DNA of 64,000 nt from Trileptium ribeirensis (taxonomy: Eukaryota > Nematoda > Enoplea > Enoplida > Thoracostomopsidae). The notes beneath the pieces were generated by a model. It saw only the letters and a list, made by a program, of their open reading frames with translations, had not been told where the DNA came from and did not search any database. Both the position numbers and the translations under genes were made by a program. The stretch is from contig JASANE010016246.1 in assembly GCA_030248225.1 (NCBI GenBank), forward strand, positions 53,621 to 117,620, in the 5' to 3' direction. Positions 11,686-25,015 of the stretch are shown here, one piece after another. Within the stretch, counting starts at the first letter, position 1. Each line of letters opens with the position of its first letter.

Positions 11686-14600
11686 GTAGAAGAGACAAAC
11701 ATTTTTGTATATCAAAGCTGACGATATCGCTAGACGCGATATCGGTTCTCGGCCCGACGGAACAATTTTTGTGAGGACCTTTGACCCGGTCCTAATAAAT
11801 CGATAAATAAGGTCGAACCCAGCCCCTGTGCAAAATTTCTCAGAGAAAGGCTTACAAATTAGAGAGATATTGAAAATCATAGGTTTTCCCCAGCCCCTAT
11901 CGAGTCAGATTAATAATCTCGGTTGAAAATTAGTAAATCGAGCAATTTAAGGATACAGACCAGTGGAACTCAGTTAATCAGTTTGTTACGGTTGTAGCGA
12001 CAACCAGGGCCGCCACTTACTGACTCGTTTCGTTGAGTAGGAACCGCTAGCAACACAACTTAAATGCTATTACCCAATAGAGCTCTTTTCGAGAGCCGTT
12101 TTCAAGTCAAAATAGTATGAGCTTTAGTACTTTTAGGATGGCGTTGATAACCTATGAGGCATCGACACTTATAGTTCTAGCTTCAGACAAATTTGTAGGT
12201 ATCTGAATACAATTTTAACCGTTGCCCCCATGCCCTGAAGTTGGCATAAAGTTTGCACAATGACAACGTATAGCCAATGAATTGGCAACAATTAATCGGA
12301 CTCAGAGAATTTATAGGTTGTGTCGTGAACTAGGGACGCACCCAAACTCGTCCCTTGCCCCACGTTAGTGCCTTTACGTAATAGCAATAATGAACGATAC
12401 GATCTTTTTAGAATAATTTCCGCATTAAGGAATTGAGTTAAGATATCCAATTAGTTAAGAAAATCAATTAAGCAGGCCAAGTTTGTCAGCCCGTTGAACC
12501 AGTAGAAACTGAAAATGCCCCAGAGACCCTCTTTGCTTCGGCAGTGGCCTACTTGCCCGCTTATGCTTAATGTTTTTGTCATTGATCAAGCAGTTAATAC
12601 TTAAACTTAAGAAACCTGTCATAGGACGAACAAATAAAATTGTCAAACGTTTGTTGACACTCATAGGCACATCATGAACATTAAACCGTCAATTTAGTAT
12701 ATCCATTGGTCCAGACTGAGTAGTACAATCGGTATACAATGTTCTTGTACAAGCTATTAAACATGCATCCAGTTTTGGGGCTTTACATTTTGGTTGAATT
12801 ACCGCCGAACGCGCTTCAGTAGAGCTAGAGTTAACGCTTCAGTAGTGGACGTTGAAGGCTAAGGCAACGCCTTCAACCTTTTTGCAAGATTAGTAAGAGT
12901 CCATTTGGAGCTCTCCAATAGGATGAGCTAGGTTTATTAATTGCCCGAATCAGACATTACCCATCCGTCTCGTATTAGGACGTGAAATACCCTAATGTGC
13001 CTTTCCGAGTTTAGATTTTAGGGATTCTTTTCTTTATCGCACGTGGTATCGCCGTGCTTTTTGGCAAGAATAAAGTGTAGTTCCGCCGAGCCAGGCGTGA
13101 ACGAAGGTCCTGAGTGAACCCCGATTCACACTTAAAATTGACGATTTATCACTTTTCCCTGCATCCGGCTCGATCCAGCGTCCTCTAAAATTGTGTAAAT
13201 TTGGCAGTGAAAATAAAATATCAAAATTCCTAGTGTTACTAAAGTACGTTTAATGTACACAACACAGTATAAAATTTAGTAATAAATTTAGTGAAAAGTT
13301 AGAAAATTCGGCCTCAACCTCAGTTTACCGGGACGCATAAGCCACCCGTAGGATAATTTTGCCCGGCCTATTTTAGCACTATTTTGGCTCACGTATATGG
13401 ACACGAGAAAGTCTGTTTTTGTAATTATTTAGATCACAGGTGAGCATCGATTTAAGGTCGAATTTTACAGTTTTGTTACCGTGCTTGAAGAATGGTTTTG
13501 TATAGAAAGTTGGAACCGAAACTAACCAGTCGTACCTTTTTAATTTGCGGAAACATTTATCTTATACCCACGGTTATCGTCCATATGTAAGTATGCGAGT
13601 AGGAAAGGTACCGTTGTACCGTTGTCGCACCGGAGAAATTTAGGAGTCGTACCACCGATGATCACCTCACAATCTTACCGTTGTAACGATATGTACCATT
13701 ACTCTGTTGTTATTATATTTTGTCGTATGTTAATCCAATCGCTACTTTACCTCAGGTACAAAAATTCACTTATCATGTACTATAGCCGTGATTCGGATGA
13801 GCAAGATCACGCCCCGCAATCCCACTGTGTATGCTTCGTCCCGTTAGCCTCATTTGTGCCCCTATTATTTTTACCGCTTTCGCTTACCTGAACCTATTGC
13901 TTTGTCGGAGCACCCGCTAATAGCAATTGTAGTGCCGAGCGAATAGTTGGTTGAATGGCGCCTCACGATGACTAACTGATTTACACCTCGTGTTGCTCAC
14001 CTGTGTTTGCTTTTGACCTGACCCACTTTTGATGAGTAAGGTGAGCGCAGCTGTCATTAGAAAAGGCTTAGCAGTTTACGCCGTCATTTGAATCAGCTGT
14101 GAGAGTTCGATGAAAAACGCGATGACTCCGCATTTACCCCATTGATTGCCCTGCTCATTCTCCTAATGGCGTACCATACTATTGGCCTTATACCTATTGT
14201 ATTAGCCCGTACAATATATTCTTGTCCTTAAGTGATTTTGTCTTATCAATAAATACTCAATCCAACTCATTGTGTCCATGCGTTTTGCTGATCTTAGTAG
14301 CGATAGATACCATAAAAGGGGTTTGAAATCCGTCACCCCTATCGACGACCCGCGTTCAGGTTTGACGCACGCATTGAAGAAGCAAACCATAGCGTGACTC
14401 GCCGATTTCAATTATATTGTATTATTGTGTGAGTACGACTCGTGCGACCAATAAGGAATATTTACCTCAAAATTAAAACTCGCTGAACGCCCAGAATAGG
14501 AGATCACACGCGAATCCGACGTTAAACGTCAAGGGAATTGCCGAACCCTAGTGGGGGCCACTGGGTAAATTATAAAGCGTTCTGGAAATTAGAAAGGAAA

Positions 14601-14833
14601 ACTTTACTCCAAAAACACTTCCCGGTTGAACGATGATAGGGAATAGTGGTATGGTCTCTTTGGCCTGAGAGTAGGTGACGTAGCCATCCTCCCTAGGGAT
14701 CTCAAAGGTAGTACCGCTTAGGCGACGGGCGCAACCCGTCCGGCAGGATCAGAACACATCCTGTGAAGCGCTCCTGCGACTTGCTAAGCTCCGTAAATTC
14801 TTGGGCCTGACCCGAATCAAAGAGGAGAAGTAG

Positions 14834-15331
14834 AAATTTGGGCGCTCTTCTACCAGGGGGGGGGAAACTCAGAAAATGGTCGCACAGCAAAAAATTTTGC
14901 ATATTTGTAATCACCGTGACCTGCCAGTTCAACAAATATCAATTTTTCGAAAAAAAATTTTTTTGAATTTTTAAGATTTTTTCCAAGGAACCCCCCTTGG
15001 TTTTGAAAAGAAGCTGCTCTGTTATCACTAAGCACTGGGGGGGGCTGCCGCCACCCGAACCCCCTGCACTAAACTGTTCTTCCCACTAATCTCATTATTA
15101 GCATTCTTAAACACAAAATTTTCAGTTCAAATGGCCATACCTCGGCAACCGTTCATGTTAAACCTTTAACAATTTTACACAAAACGGTCTTTAATTTATT
15201 AAAATTCGTCAACTCTATCCAAAGTTGGGGGTGAGAGATGTTTGGGGGTCCAGAGACAATGGGGGCATAGCTGAAAAGATGGTGGGCCCTATCACAGAGT
15301 TTTTCCCCCTGGTAGAACTGGGCCGAAATTT
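14834..15331. mobile_element. Short TIR element (about 0.5 kb) inserted in repeat D
   Basis: The left end AAATTTGGGCGCTCTTCTAC and the right end (reverse-complemented) AAATTTCGGCCCAGTTCTAC continue into CCAGGGGG and AAACTC on both sides. Comparison with the uninterrupted repeat-D copy at 19505-19895 supports insertion. No clean target-site duplication is seen. The interior (about 15036-15105, minus strand) resembles the repeat found at 28575 and 31318. Confidence 0.7.
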
Positions 15332-15379
15332 GAACCTATCAGGTCCGCCCTCGAAGTTACGATAGCCGGGGTCGTATGG

Positions 15380-15407
15380 GCATTACGTTTGTGGAAGTGC
15401 GTAATGC
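15380..15407. repeat. Hairpin in repeat D with a compensatory base-pair change between copies
   Basis: Here the stem is GCATTACG/CGTAATGC with loop TTTGTGGAAGTG. In the other copy (19525-19550, read on the minus strand) the stem is GCATTGCG/CGCAATGC with loop TTTGGAAGTG. One A-T pair has become G-C, which keeps the stem. Confidence 0.7.
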
Positions 15408-16443
15408 AGCAGCGTCACGTCAATTACAATAGCGTAATCATTTAATTCTATTTTACTTATTTTGCTTCATCAAAACTGAATTGGTGAACCGGTTCGGATT
15501 TTCGGACCCAATAGGCCCTCTTAAAATTTATAGTACACCGTTCGGCTCCGATACGGTGCTGTATAAACTGTAGTAGGTATTCAACTAGTTTAAACTTCAC
15601 CCACAAAAGTAAAATTATGATGGGGAAATATCAGTACTAGTCTCCTGTTTTTATATGTTGGTAAAGCGAACTTTATTTCATTCAGTTATGCAGCATTAGG
15701 GTAATGATCCAAAAGCTTTTATGTCCACTAATACTACATTATAAGGGATTGCTGTTGCCAAAATGTAAACTAAAAGTAGAATGTATTTTAGCACAGAGCA
15801 GATACAAATTATTACTATAACGAAATTATACAGTCACAATATTTAACACGTCAACTATTGAAGCAATGGTTGTGTATAGATTTCATACTTTTCTCATTGT
15901 CCTATTTAATAATAACAATTATTATTACTATTTATGTTGAAAGATGCGTACCCTAATACTAAAATAGAAGATAGGTTTGTGCAATTTGTAATCTCTAAGT
16001 TTGAAAACTGCTTGGAGTTACAACGTCACATCTCAGCAGTCTGCTGCAGCAAGTTACATAAACATACATAATAAAGTTACAGCACTCGCCAGAAATGAGT
16101 GTCACCTTTCGAACGAACGAACATCGAACAAATGTGTTTATTATCGAACAACACTCCAACACTTTTCAAGCAATAATTTGAAAAATCGCGCCAAAATTTC
16201 GAGCGTGTTACGACCAATAATCGACCACATTTCGAACAAAATTTTTAATTTATTGAACGAAAAGTATTCATTTCTACCGAGTATTGTACAGTAGTCGAAT
16301 GACAAAATTAGTGTGTGTGTATGATGATTTTTTAGCGTTCAGAATTTAGGCTTATATGTATATTTTCTGTTGTTGTACACCAGACAAACATGGCTGTGAT
16401 TTAGTAAACAACAAGCATATACTAGATATTCGATGCATTTTAG

Positions 16444-16629
16444 GTTGCATCAACGGAAAATGGTATAATATTTGGCAGCATTGTATATGACGTGAAAGGC
16501 TCTACAAGTGATCGCAATTGTGTGTTCTTGTCTGACATTCATATCGATATTATGGACTACATTCAGCCGGCTACTTGCACGGACCAAGAATTCCGACAGA
16601 TGTGGGCTGAATTTGAATGGGAAAACAAA
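16444..16629 (+). CDS. COPB1: Coatomer subunit beta (beta-COP), penultimate coding exon
   Basis: This exon encodes 62 codons, phase 0 at both ends, flanked by a TTTTAG acceptor (16438-16443) and a GTAAGA donor (16630). The product is part of the C-terminal appendage region of beta-COP, the COPI coat subunit that is recruited to Golgi membranes by ARF1-GTP. The translation starts [11 protein letters not shown] and contains the near-invariant [16 protein letters not shown] block. It ends [14 protein letters not shown]. Compared with my recollection of human beta-COP, only a few substitutions occur over the exon. The next residues of the protein are encoded by the exon at 28102. No stop or frameshift is present, so it is a live exon. 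Upstream exons were not found in the window. Confidence 0.97.
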
Positions 16630-17070
16630 GTAAGACGCACCTGCAGACAATGTTAGGAATTCCGTGTTTTACCCTGCAGTTACCGTTGTTGCGTTTCCTG
16701 CCAGAAATCACTGTCAGATTTCGAAAAGGCTTCGAGCAAACGTCGAACGTTTCATGAACAATTTCACACAACAAAACAATAAATTTTTTGCGAACGATTT
16801 CGACAACTTGTCGAACCGCTTTGAAATTTTATTATTAATATTTTTCGTATTTGCAATTTTTTTATTTAAACGTCCACTGTACAGCAAAACTTTGCTTATT
16901 GAATTCGAGTGGAACGAGAATTTTCAATTTTGGCTCTGGAGGGGGGTTGAGGAGGTCCTGTCTGTGTGCGTGTCGCACCTGGATCTCGATAACGGTTGGG
17001 CGGATTTTGATGCAAGATAGCTCATTTGAACCGCAAATGTCTATGTAGGTGTAGTGCAAATTTAATATTT

Positions 17071-17555
17071 GGTGAAAAGTCGTGGGAAATGCACCTAAAT
17101 GTGTGTTTTTTGTTGCTTTTAGTGTTTATATGGGGTTTTCTGGGCAGATAAACTCATTGCAAGTGTTAAAAATATTGTTGGGCAAATATTTTTTACACTT
17201 CTGGTTCATACTTGGCATAAAAATGACGTTTTCGAAATTTTTGGTGAGAACTCGTGGGAAAAGTACCTGAACGTGTGTTTATTGTTGCTTTTAGTGTCTT
17301 ATATGGGGTTTTCTGGGCAGATAAACTTATTCCAAGTGTTAAAAATATTGTTGGGCAAATATTTTTTACACTTCTGGTTCATACTTGGCATAAAAAATGA
17401 CGTTTTCGAAATTGGTGAGAAGTCGTGGGAAAAGCACCTGAATGTGTGTTTATTGTTGGTGTTAGTGTCGGATATGTGGTTTTCTGGGCCGACAAGCTGA
17501 TTGCGAGTGTCGAAATTATTGTGTGGCGAATATTTTTCACACTTCTGCTTCGAGG
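17071..17555 (+). repeat. Tandem array, about 171-bp unit, 2.8 copies
   Basis: Units start with GGTGA-AA-CTCGTGGGAAA-like sequence at 17071, 17243 and 17413. The first two share very long identical stretches over TTTTCTGGGCAGATAAAC and the region ending CTTGGCATAAAAA; the third is more diverged and stops near 17555. Confidence 0.92.
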
Positions 17556-18272
17556 GATTGTTCTCACCACTCGAATTCTGGCTCGCAAGCGAGCTTCACT
17601 AGTAAATAATGTATTCATGAGTCATAAAAATATGAATATCGTGCAAACATAACATTATTAATTTTGATATAAACTCTTGTGTAGCAGTTTCGTCTTGTTA
17701 CATACTGTAGTATTAGCCAGAAAAACGCTATTAAAATTTCAAATCTTGTTCCAGATTTGTTTGAAATTTTTATCGCGTTTTTAAAATTTGTTTGTTGGTC
17801 GAAGTTTGCTTGATAGAGTTCATGGATAGAACATTGTTCGAAACGCACAATCATTTCCGGCCTTTAATGTAATGTCTTCTGTTCTCCTCCCTATTTTACC
17901 CATCTTTTTAAACCCTATCTTTTTTTAAGAATGATTGATTGCCTAACCATAATTCATTTTGCTAAGCCGCAGTTATAGACACAAGCAAATCGTTGACGAA
18001 TGGCATGTTAAACAGTTACTCATTTTCGCAAATAATTACCGGAGTTTTAGCCAGTGGTTGCGCAAGGCTTGCTTTTATTCCTGTCCGCAACAACTGTGAT
18101 CTTCAAATTAAGTAATATTTGCCTAATTTTCCGCAACTTCGTGGCTACGCATATCTGACCATCGTTAAAAGATTTCAATGAAAGCGCTAGGGGTATAAAT
18201 TGTGAAAATTTCGTTTAATCTTTCGGTATCATTTATAACAGACATACGCGAACAGCATCGACACGGTCTTCC

Positions 18273-18495
18273 GGGTCAAATGACAAAAACATGTTTTGTG
18301 GGTTCTTTTGCCAAATCTGACCATACTAGTACCAATGTTTCGCGGCCCGTATCTTGCGAAAGAGGCTTTGCACCTTACTATATTCTGTATGATGTCGGCG
18401 ACGACCACGCAAAATCAGCTCATCGAGATATACGACTGTTTAGCCAGCACGGTTTTTGGGGTTCACTCACTCGGCCGCTCTTGGCCACAATATGG
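18273..18495 (+). repeat. Dispersed repeat family C, copy 1
   Basis: This matches 51189-51396 in the same orientation. Shared blocks include GGGTTCTTYGCCRAATCTG, TACCARYGTTTCG, CAACTCATCGAGAT-like and GGCCGCT. A related short block, TATTAGGTTATCAAGCAC, lies just downstream at 18567 and recurs at 61684. Confidence 0.75.
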
Positions 18496-19504
18496 ATCGT
18501 CTACCCTTTTCAAAAGTATATTTTTCAAAATTAGAAATGTTATTGCCTGTTTTTCTTTACGAGTGCCTATTAGGTTATCAAGCACATCAAATACGATGGT
18601 TTCTTTCAACTTGACTATATTTCCGTGGGGTTTAAAGATTTTAAGGTCATTGGCTGTGTACTCAAAAGACGTAGGTGTACCTATGCTTCACTACGTTCTG
18701 CAATCTCGATTTTGGTTATCTAGAGCCTAGCACGTATATTTCATAATATGAATATTTCATATTATGTACCTTATCAGCTGCTTTTAATAGGTTTATATTC
18801 GACTCTTCGATATGTTGAATGAGGTGGCGTAGTCACCTAGAATACATGTCTGCACATTATTACATGGTTTTAAAGTGCTTTATGGTCGACCGTTGGCGAG
18901 CCTAATTTACCGAAACCGTTCTATCTAGACTTATTTGGTTGTGCGTTGTTTTCTGCACCTCGTATAAGCTATTATAGATACTGTGCATAATGACGTTTTG
19001 TGACGTGCATAATAAGTGGTTGACTTAACATTTATAAGACTTCAGTAATTTTATGGTAGTATATACATCAGACGCAAAGCCTGTTACAGGCTTGGTACAC
19101 ATAATGACAACAATAGGTACAACCACACTCGCTCCGTTTGACCCTCGCTTGCGAGATACTACTACAATGGTTCATACTGTTTGAAGACATCGCAGTAACT
19201 CATATAATTTTGTTAAGTCGCTTACATAGCTTAAAGCAATATAACATCAATTTGTGTGCTGAACTAATGGTTAGGATTTAGTAGATACTGTTATCCGAAG
19301 GAGGTTCCGAAAAAATTCGTATCTACCATGTTAAATACTGCATGGGTGGAGATTTAGGAAATTCTTGTTGATTTGGTTGTGCTGTGTGCGCTAGCCAGCC
19401 GGTCCACACAGAAAAGTCATATTGCTATTTTCGTAATTTGTTTAGGAAAAATGCGTTTGAATGTTGCTTGCTTAAAATTTCATGCATACTGACGATGTAT
19501 GTGT

Positions 19505-19895
19505 ACCAGTGCCGTTATGGTGCTGCATTGCGCACTTCCAAACGCAATGCCCATACGACCCCAGCTATCGTAACTCTGTGGGTGGACCTAACGGACTATC
19601 TTTTTCGGACGGTCCCAAGAAGCTACGGAACTTAGGAAGCCGCAGGAGCGCTTAAGGGGGTGTGACGCCGGATGGGTTAAGTGCGTCATCTATGTGGGGT
19701 CCCCAGGGAGGTTGGCTCCGTCGCCTGCTCACAAGCCAAGGAGACCATATCGCTATTTCCTATTCTGGTCCCACCGGGAAGTTTTGATTGAATACATCGT
19801 TGAGGTTGGTCCATTGCGATTTTCGCCTATTTATGGTTAGTGTAGCCCCACTAGGGTTAGACAATCCCTAGACGCTTAACGTCGGATCGTTTCTG
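19505..19895 (-). repeat. Dispersed repeat family D, copy 2 (uninterrupted)
   Basis: This is the reverse-complement homologue of 14505-15435 without the 0.5-kb TIR insertion, so it serves as the empty-site reference. It contains the covarying hairpin at 19525-19550. Confidence 0.8.
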
Positions 19896-21139
19896 TTCTA
19901 TTGAGTTGGCAAGTGGTTCCCTCGAATTCTCATCGATGGCATTGGGCCTTTGGAAATATATCTCTCACGATTCTGGTAATGGACTGGGGTGACGATTTCA
20001 AACCACTTTTGGTACATATTGCTAATATCAACGAATACAGGGACAAATTGGATTTTCAATTATCGTTTATTGACAAGCAAATCGAATATGCGTTTGGTTA
20101 TGGGTTAATTCTGTACGGTCACATTGACAATATTAGCAATACATTCAAAAATAGAAATGGTAGGTATCAGTTGCACAACAAAAGTACGTAGTTCGCACAG
20201 ATGCTAGATCAGTTTCAACGAGTGCGCTTGACTTTGACGAAAACTCTGGTGACGGCTGCGCTTACCCTTCTAAACTAAGTTTGTGGCACAAAAGTGGGTC
20301 TAACGATACAACCAGCTAACTGATCGCTCGATGATAATCACAATACGCCAATCGGCTTCTTCATGTAAGCTGAAAGCTGATAATAAATAGAAAATGACAA
20401 CTTGACGTAGGTTCGGGGTCCAGGTGTACTACTTGGAAGAGACGCAAAAGTCGGGGTGAATTCGACTACTTATCCTTATGCGGGGTTAATCAGGGGAACA
20501 AAATATACGGATATAGGATACGCATAAAGAACATACTACAAGCAAATACATATATCTTTTATTTAGCTCAACTCAAACTTATCCGATAACTAGTTCATCT
20601 GAACTTGGCATGCTTAGTGTGACTTTATTAACGTGCCAATACGGCAAAAGTTCGTTGCAATTGCATGGAAGAACGATGTTGTTACGAATTTGGAAAAGAA
20701 CGTGGAAAGTGTATGGTGGATTTGCCGTCCACAAGTATGATGTCGGCGGGGGCGCGAGTAATCCGCACTCTGTAAAACTATACTTGCTAAGCAAGGATAC
20801 AAATGTGCTTATATAAACTTATACTTAACTCTTAGACTTCGCTCAAATGTGACTTATGTGTCTTGCGTATAGCCCTTCGAGAATTACACTTTTGAACCAT
20901 TACGAATAATTGTAAGGACGCACAATGCGGGCATCCTAGTTCTCGAATTGTTGGTCCCAGTGGAAATGAATCGGGATCGATTTTCTAATTCCTAAGTGTT
21001 CGTAGAAATTATTTTCCTAAGAAACTAAACTACACGTTTGATATACACTGCCTAGCTTATCAAATTTGCGGAGGTTAATATTTACTTTAACCTTTTCATG
21101 ACCGAACTAATTTGTGTATCGTGCAATGTTTGGCAAACT

Positions 21140-21275
21140 CAACTCAAACTTGCGCCACGGACCGAACCCGGAACGTACGGGTGAAACTTGTGTGCGCAAA
21201 CCAGTGAGCTATCTGGGAGCTATTGCTCGGTTCCTTAAGGAACCTCACAACGTGAGCGAATAACAACGCACTTTC
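21140..21275 (-). repeat. tRNA-derived SINE-like unit
   Basis: On the minus strand, TAGCTCACTGG (near 21205) fits a pol III A box and GGGTTCGGTCC (near 21160) fits a B box at roughly the right spacing. The unit also carries the 16-bp perfect palindrome GGTTCCTTAAGGAACC at 21229-21244. A diverged copy is at about 33975-34060 with CTCGGTTCCTTAAGGAA and GAATAACAACGC shared. No full tRNA cloverleaf can be drawn. Confidence 0.5.
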
Positions 21276-24139
21276 AAACGTACGACATACGAAAAACTCA
21301 GTAAACACAACGACTCGCAATGTGCGTTGGGTCCATTTGGACCTAGTGGGCATGAAATGATTAATCAGAAAATTTCATGTTAATTTTGTACAATTTTACG
21401 AAGGTGTTGGATCGAGCCTGATCCGGGGAATAATACTAAAATGAAAATATCTCGATATTTTAAGGTCGTTAAATCGTCTGAAGCCTAAATATGGTTGGCG
21501 GGACCATGTACTAAGTTCTTGGCAATAAGCACTGATTCTCGCAATTAATGAACGGATCCGAATGGACAAAATATAGCATGAGTTAAAATTCGCAGGGTTG
21601 GGTCAATTTCTTCCTAAGTTTACCTTCTGTCTCAAAGGGACAGGGTTGAAACTATGAACTTTTACGAGCGAAAATAACCCGAACTTCGCAGGTCCTTACC
21701 GAATTTAGCCTAGGTCTTAGGATTGAGCTCCTAATGGTACGACAGCGACGTCGTTGCGTCGCATCTTAAAAACTTAATGGTTGTTACCACGAAAAAAGTC
21801 GGAATTAAATATTATCCTAAAAACCTAAATCATCTTATATATAGATATTGATAAGTTAAATCACGACTGTGGTACAAATTAGTGGTTCGAGTAACGCGAT
21901 TTTCCTCAAAAGTAAAGCTAGCTAGGTTATCTATAGTAAACTTTCTTATTTGCTAGCTTGCAAGATCTCAACGTGCAAGTATCGAGGGAAATTTGTAAGG
22001 GAATTTTGACATGAGTAAATTAAATAATTTGACTTCGGAATAAGTTAACGTAATAAACCTAGTATTATTATACTTAAATTGATCTCTATCGGAAGTGAGG
22101 AGAGCTGCGGTTGAGCTCGCGAGCAGGCTGTTGCCGAAGCAGTGTTCCACTCTGGGGCTATCCCCTAATTTAACGAGCTCTACCGAATTTAAGTGCTTAG
22201 TCTATTTACCTGATTCTTAATGATTTGTACGTCCGAACTTTACTTTTCAAAGGGGGAATTCATTTTACTATTTAGATCGGGTCGCTCGTAATCGCTGCGG
22301 AACGCTGATGCTTGCGTAAGGGTGGGACCCTCCTAGAGTACGAACCATGGGTCAACTGGAATCACAATGCGGCAATTTACGTCTTTTCTAATACCTGTCT
22401 GTTCACATCAATTGTATAGCTATATTACACGAATACATTATTTTATACGTCAGGTTTGGGGCATGTGGGCAACGGTTAGAAGTTAGTTCAACCAGCTAAG
22501 ACTCAATCGAGGGTTAACATAATGGGTGACGATGTCTCGGAAGCCATCGGAACCTGTTCTAGAACAAGCAAAAATGACACAGAGAACATTGAAACTACGA
22601 TAATCAAGTGCCTTATTCCTAGTAGAAACTTGGATAAAATTTCGCTGTCATTAACTATTTAAACGGATTTGTACGGCGGTATTCAACAGACATTGCAACC
22701 GTAAATAGGTCTCCTTATGACATATGACCTAAATCGTATCCTAAAATAGCCGGTTCATCGCTGTCGAACTAGGTCGATAAACCAACCTCGTAAATTTGTT
22801 TGGCAAGCTTAAAATGTCGAATTTCTTAACGTTGTTTTTGTGTCTCTATGAAACTTTTCACAGAGCCTAAGATCAATCTAAGTTTCTATTTCTTGGGACC
22901 ACGGCAACACTCCTGCTCAAAATTGATCCGTCCCGTCGAGACCCGACATAATATGCTCACGATACTGCTAAAATTTATGTATAAAAATGTTGCCGTTTTC
23001 TATTAAATTTACCGACACAATTGCAGCGACGGCGTATCGGAGCTTAATGACTGCGATACTGCCGTGCTGCTATGATAAAACTAAAACAGAGCGGAAAGCA
23101 AATGAAACCTCAAATAGGAATATACTGGCGTATAAATCTGAATCTATGAAACCGAATATACCGGAATTGTATCTGTGTAAATTTGTACAAAACCCGAACG
23201 GCTTTTGCAATTTTTGAACGGTTCTCGGCTTTGCCGGGCTCGAGGGGTCAAATGAAATATCTAAAGGGTATATAAGTATAAAAAAATCATCAAATTTCCC
23301 GGAGGAATTTTGAAATATAAACAATTGAAATTTGGGTGGGGGCGGCCCTTTTTCGGGTCACGGGGCTCGCGAAACCGGTTGAATTCTTTCAACCTTATGG
23401 TTCCATTCGGAAAATCATATACTCATGTATCGCTCAACAATATTTTTGCTAAATTTCGCGTTAGAGCAATTTAATTAACTTCTATTCCTGGTGACAAATT
23501 TTCAAAGTGCAAATTTGTTAACATGTGAATGTGGCAGAAGAGTACGTCTAATTCATGAGCTAGACCTAATAAAATTTTCATAATCAAAATGCTAGGAAGG
23601 ATCGATTTGTGATAATTTCAGTATTGTTCTAGAAAATGTTTATTTAACCTCGGTCGGCTCAAAATAAATTTTCTAACTCGACCCCGGTAACAATCTAACA
23701 TTAATTCTCCTCAAGTTTTGCGTTTATTTTATACCCTAACTCATGACCGAGGCGAATTCAGAGAGACTTCGGCAAGAATGAGAAGTTTCCTACACGTTGC
23801 GTAGGGTCAAGCTCCCACGGTATACGGACAATGGAGGACCGGATAGGGTTCAAACAGAGAAGGGGCAACGTCTATCAAAGTAGTAACTCTAGAATAACGT
23901 TTTTCCCGTTTCTGATAAAGGCTAGTCCACGATTTCTTAGCACTCCTACACACACACTTACGTACCGTCTCCACTCCTCCGTAGTCCAACCATCCTCCAC
24001 GAGCGGAATCGCTAACCAAACGACACATGAAAAATCTAACATAACCCTACATAGATTCACCATAAAAATAAGCGGCGGAGCGGAACAGTAAAGTCGTACG
24101 AACTCCACGTTGCGGAAGGCAAACTGAATCTAAGGTTTT

Positions 24140-24229
24140 AGTCGGGACAGCCAACCCCGACTGTCGGTTTTTTTGTTCCCCTCCCTGACCAATAAAAGAC
24201 AATTTAATCAAGACCGGGGTTTCGGTCTT
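24140..24229. repeat. Two perfect 7-bp hairpins followed by T runs
   Basis: AGTCGGG/CCCGACT (24140-24146 and 24156-24162) is followed by GTCGGTTTTTTT. AAGACCG/CGGTCTT (24210-24216 and 24223-24229) is followed by TTG. They look like intrinsic terminators, but the context is an animal intron, so that function is not inferred. Confidence 0.6.
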
Positions 24230-24489
24230 TTGTTGACTTAACCAGTTGAATTTTAAAATTTGGACTGCTACCGTGAACCAATGGTGGTCTCAAGCCAATG
24301 GAAATTCCTTTGAATTAAGAGTAATTAAGACGCTCGGTAATTTTAATGGACGTCGTCTGCTATGGCCCAAATTTTTGGCATTCCATGTTTATTGTATTAG
24401 CAAGCGTAGGTCAGCAAAATCGTCAAATTTCGTGACGACTTGCCCCATTTTCCGGACATATAAATCCTTTTAACTCTTATTTCCCCAAA

Positions 24490-25015
24490 ACCAAAGCTTT
24501 ATCTAAATTTTTTTCCGGAATTTAAATCCCAATTTATATTATAATAATTATTAGCAAATTATTAATATTACTAAATTTTTATTTAATTAATATACCTATA
24601 AATTAAATTTCTGTTATTAACTATAGACTATTTTATTTTATTATTAAGTAATGTTCTAGACAGATATTCATTTATATAAATAACTTATATACCTATAACT
24701 GTTATATATATAAACTAACTAGCTTAATAATAATTTAATTACACAATATTTCCTTAATAAATATATCAATAAACTATATCTTAATATTAAATTTATAAAT
24801 TAACTAACTATATTTACTTTATAAATATATATTTATAAACACCATTATAATTTTAAATTTATAAATACATAAACTAACTATATTTACTTAATAGATATAT
24901 TAAAAAACACTATATTTTAATATTAAATTTATATATAAATTAACTATATTTACCTAATAAATGTTGTACTAATTATTTTATATTAATTTATATATTATTT
25001 ATTTATAATGATACA
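24490..25015. repeat. AT-rich block with about 70-bp degenerate tandem repeat
   Basis: This stretch is almost pure A/T. AAACTAACTATATTTAC-like motifs recur near 24798, 24871 and 24938, about 70 bp apart, separated by TAATATTAAATTTATA-like sequence. Confidence 0.8.

Larger units (their letters stand above)
14505..15435 (+). repeat. Dispersed repeat family D, copy 1, interrupted by a TIR element
   Basis: The segments 14505-14832 and 15332-15435 match the reverse complement of 19505-19895 in order. Shared blocks include AACCCTAGTGGGG, AAGCGCTCCTGCG and GGGGTCGTATGGGCATT. The middle part (14834-15331) is absent from the other copy and is a separate insertion. The family contains no ORF. It has a conserved hairpin at 15380-15407. 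Confidence 0.8.
5134..16443. other. Non-coding stretch upstream of the beta-COP exon
   Basis: About 11 kb with no recognised coding exon. Small ORFs here have no family signature and no coding-like conservation. The 5' end is probably intergenic or intronic DNA next to the gypsy element. The region just before 16444 must be the intron upstream of the beta-COP exon. I searched for the preceding beta-COP exon (the appendage-domain segment before the V-A-S-T-E-N-G block) and did not see it, so it may lie further upstream than the window. Confidence 0.6.

Noticed and set aside
13622..13891. ORF of 89 codons upstream of the beta-COP exon, considered as an upstream exon
   Set aside because: The translation does not match any part of beta-COP and has no splice-site context.
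21130..21360. A tRNA gene
   Set aside because: A- and B-box-like motifs occur, but no acceptor stem or cloverleaf could be paired; SINE-like is the better reading.
24140..24240. Bacterial-type terminators
   Set aside because: The hairpin plus T-run form is there, but the position inside an animal intron without bacterial genes argues against that role.
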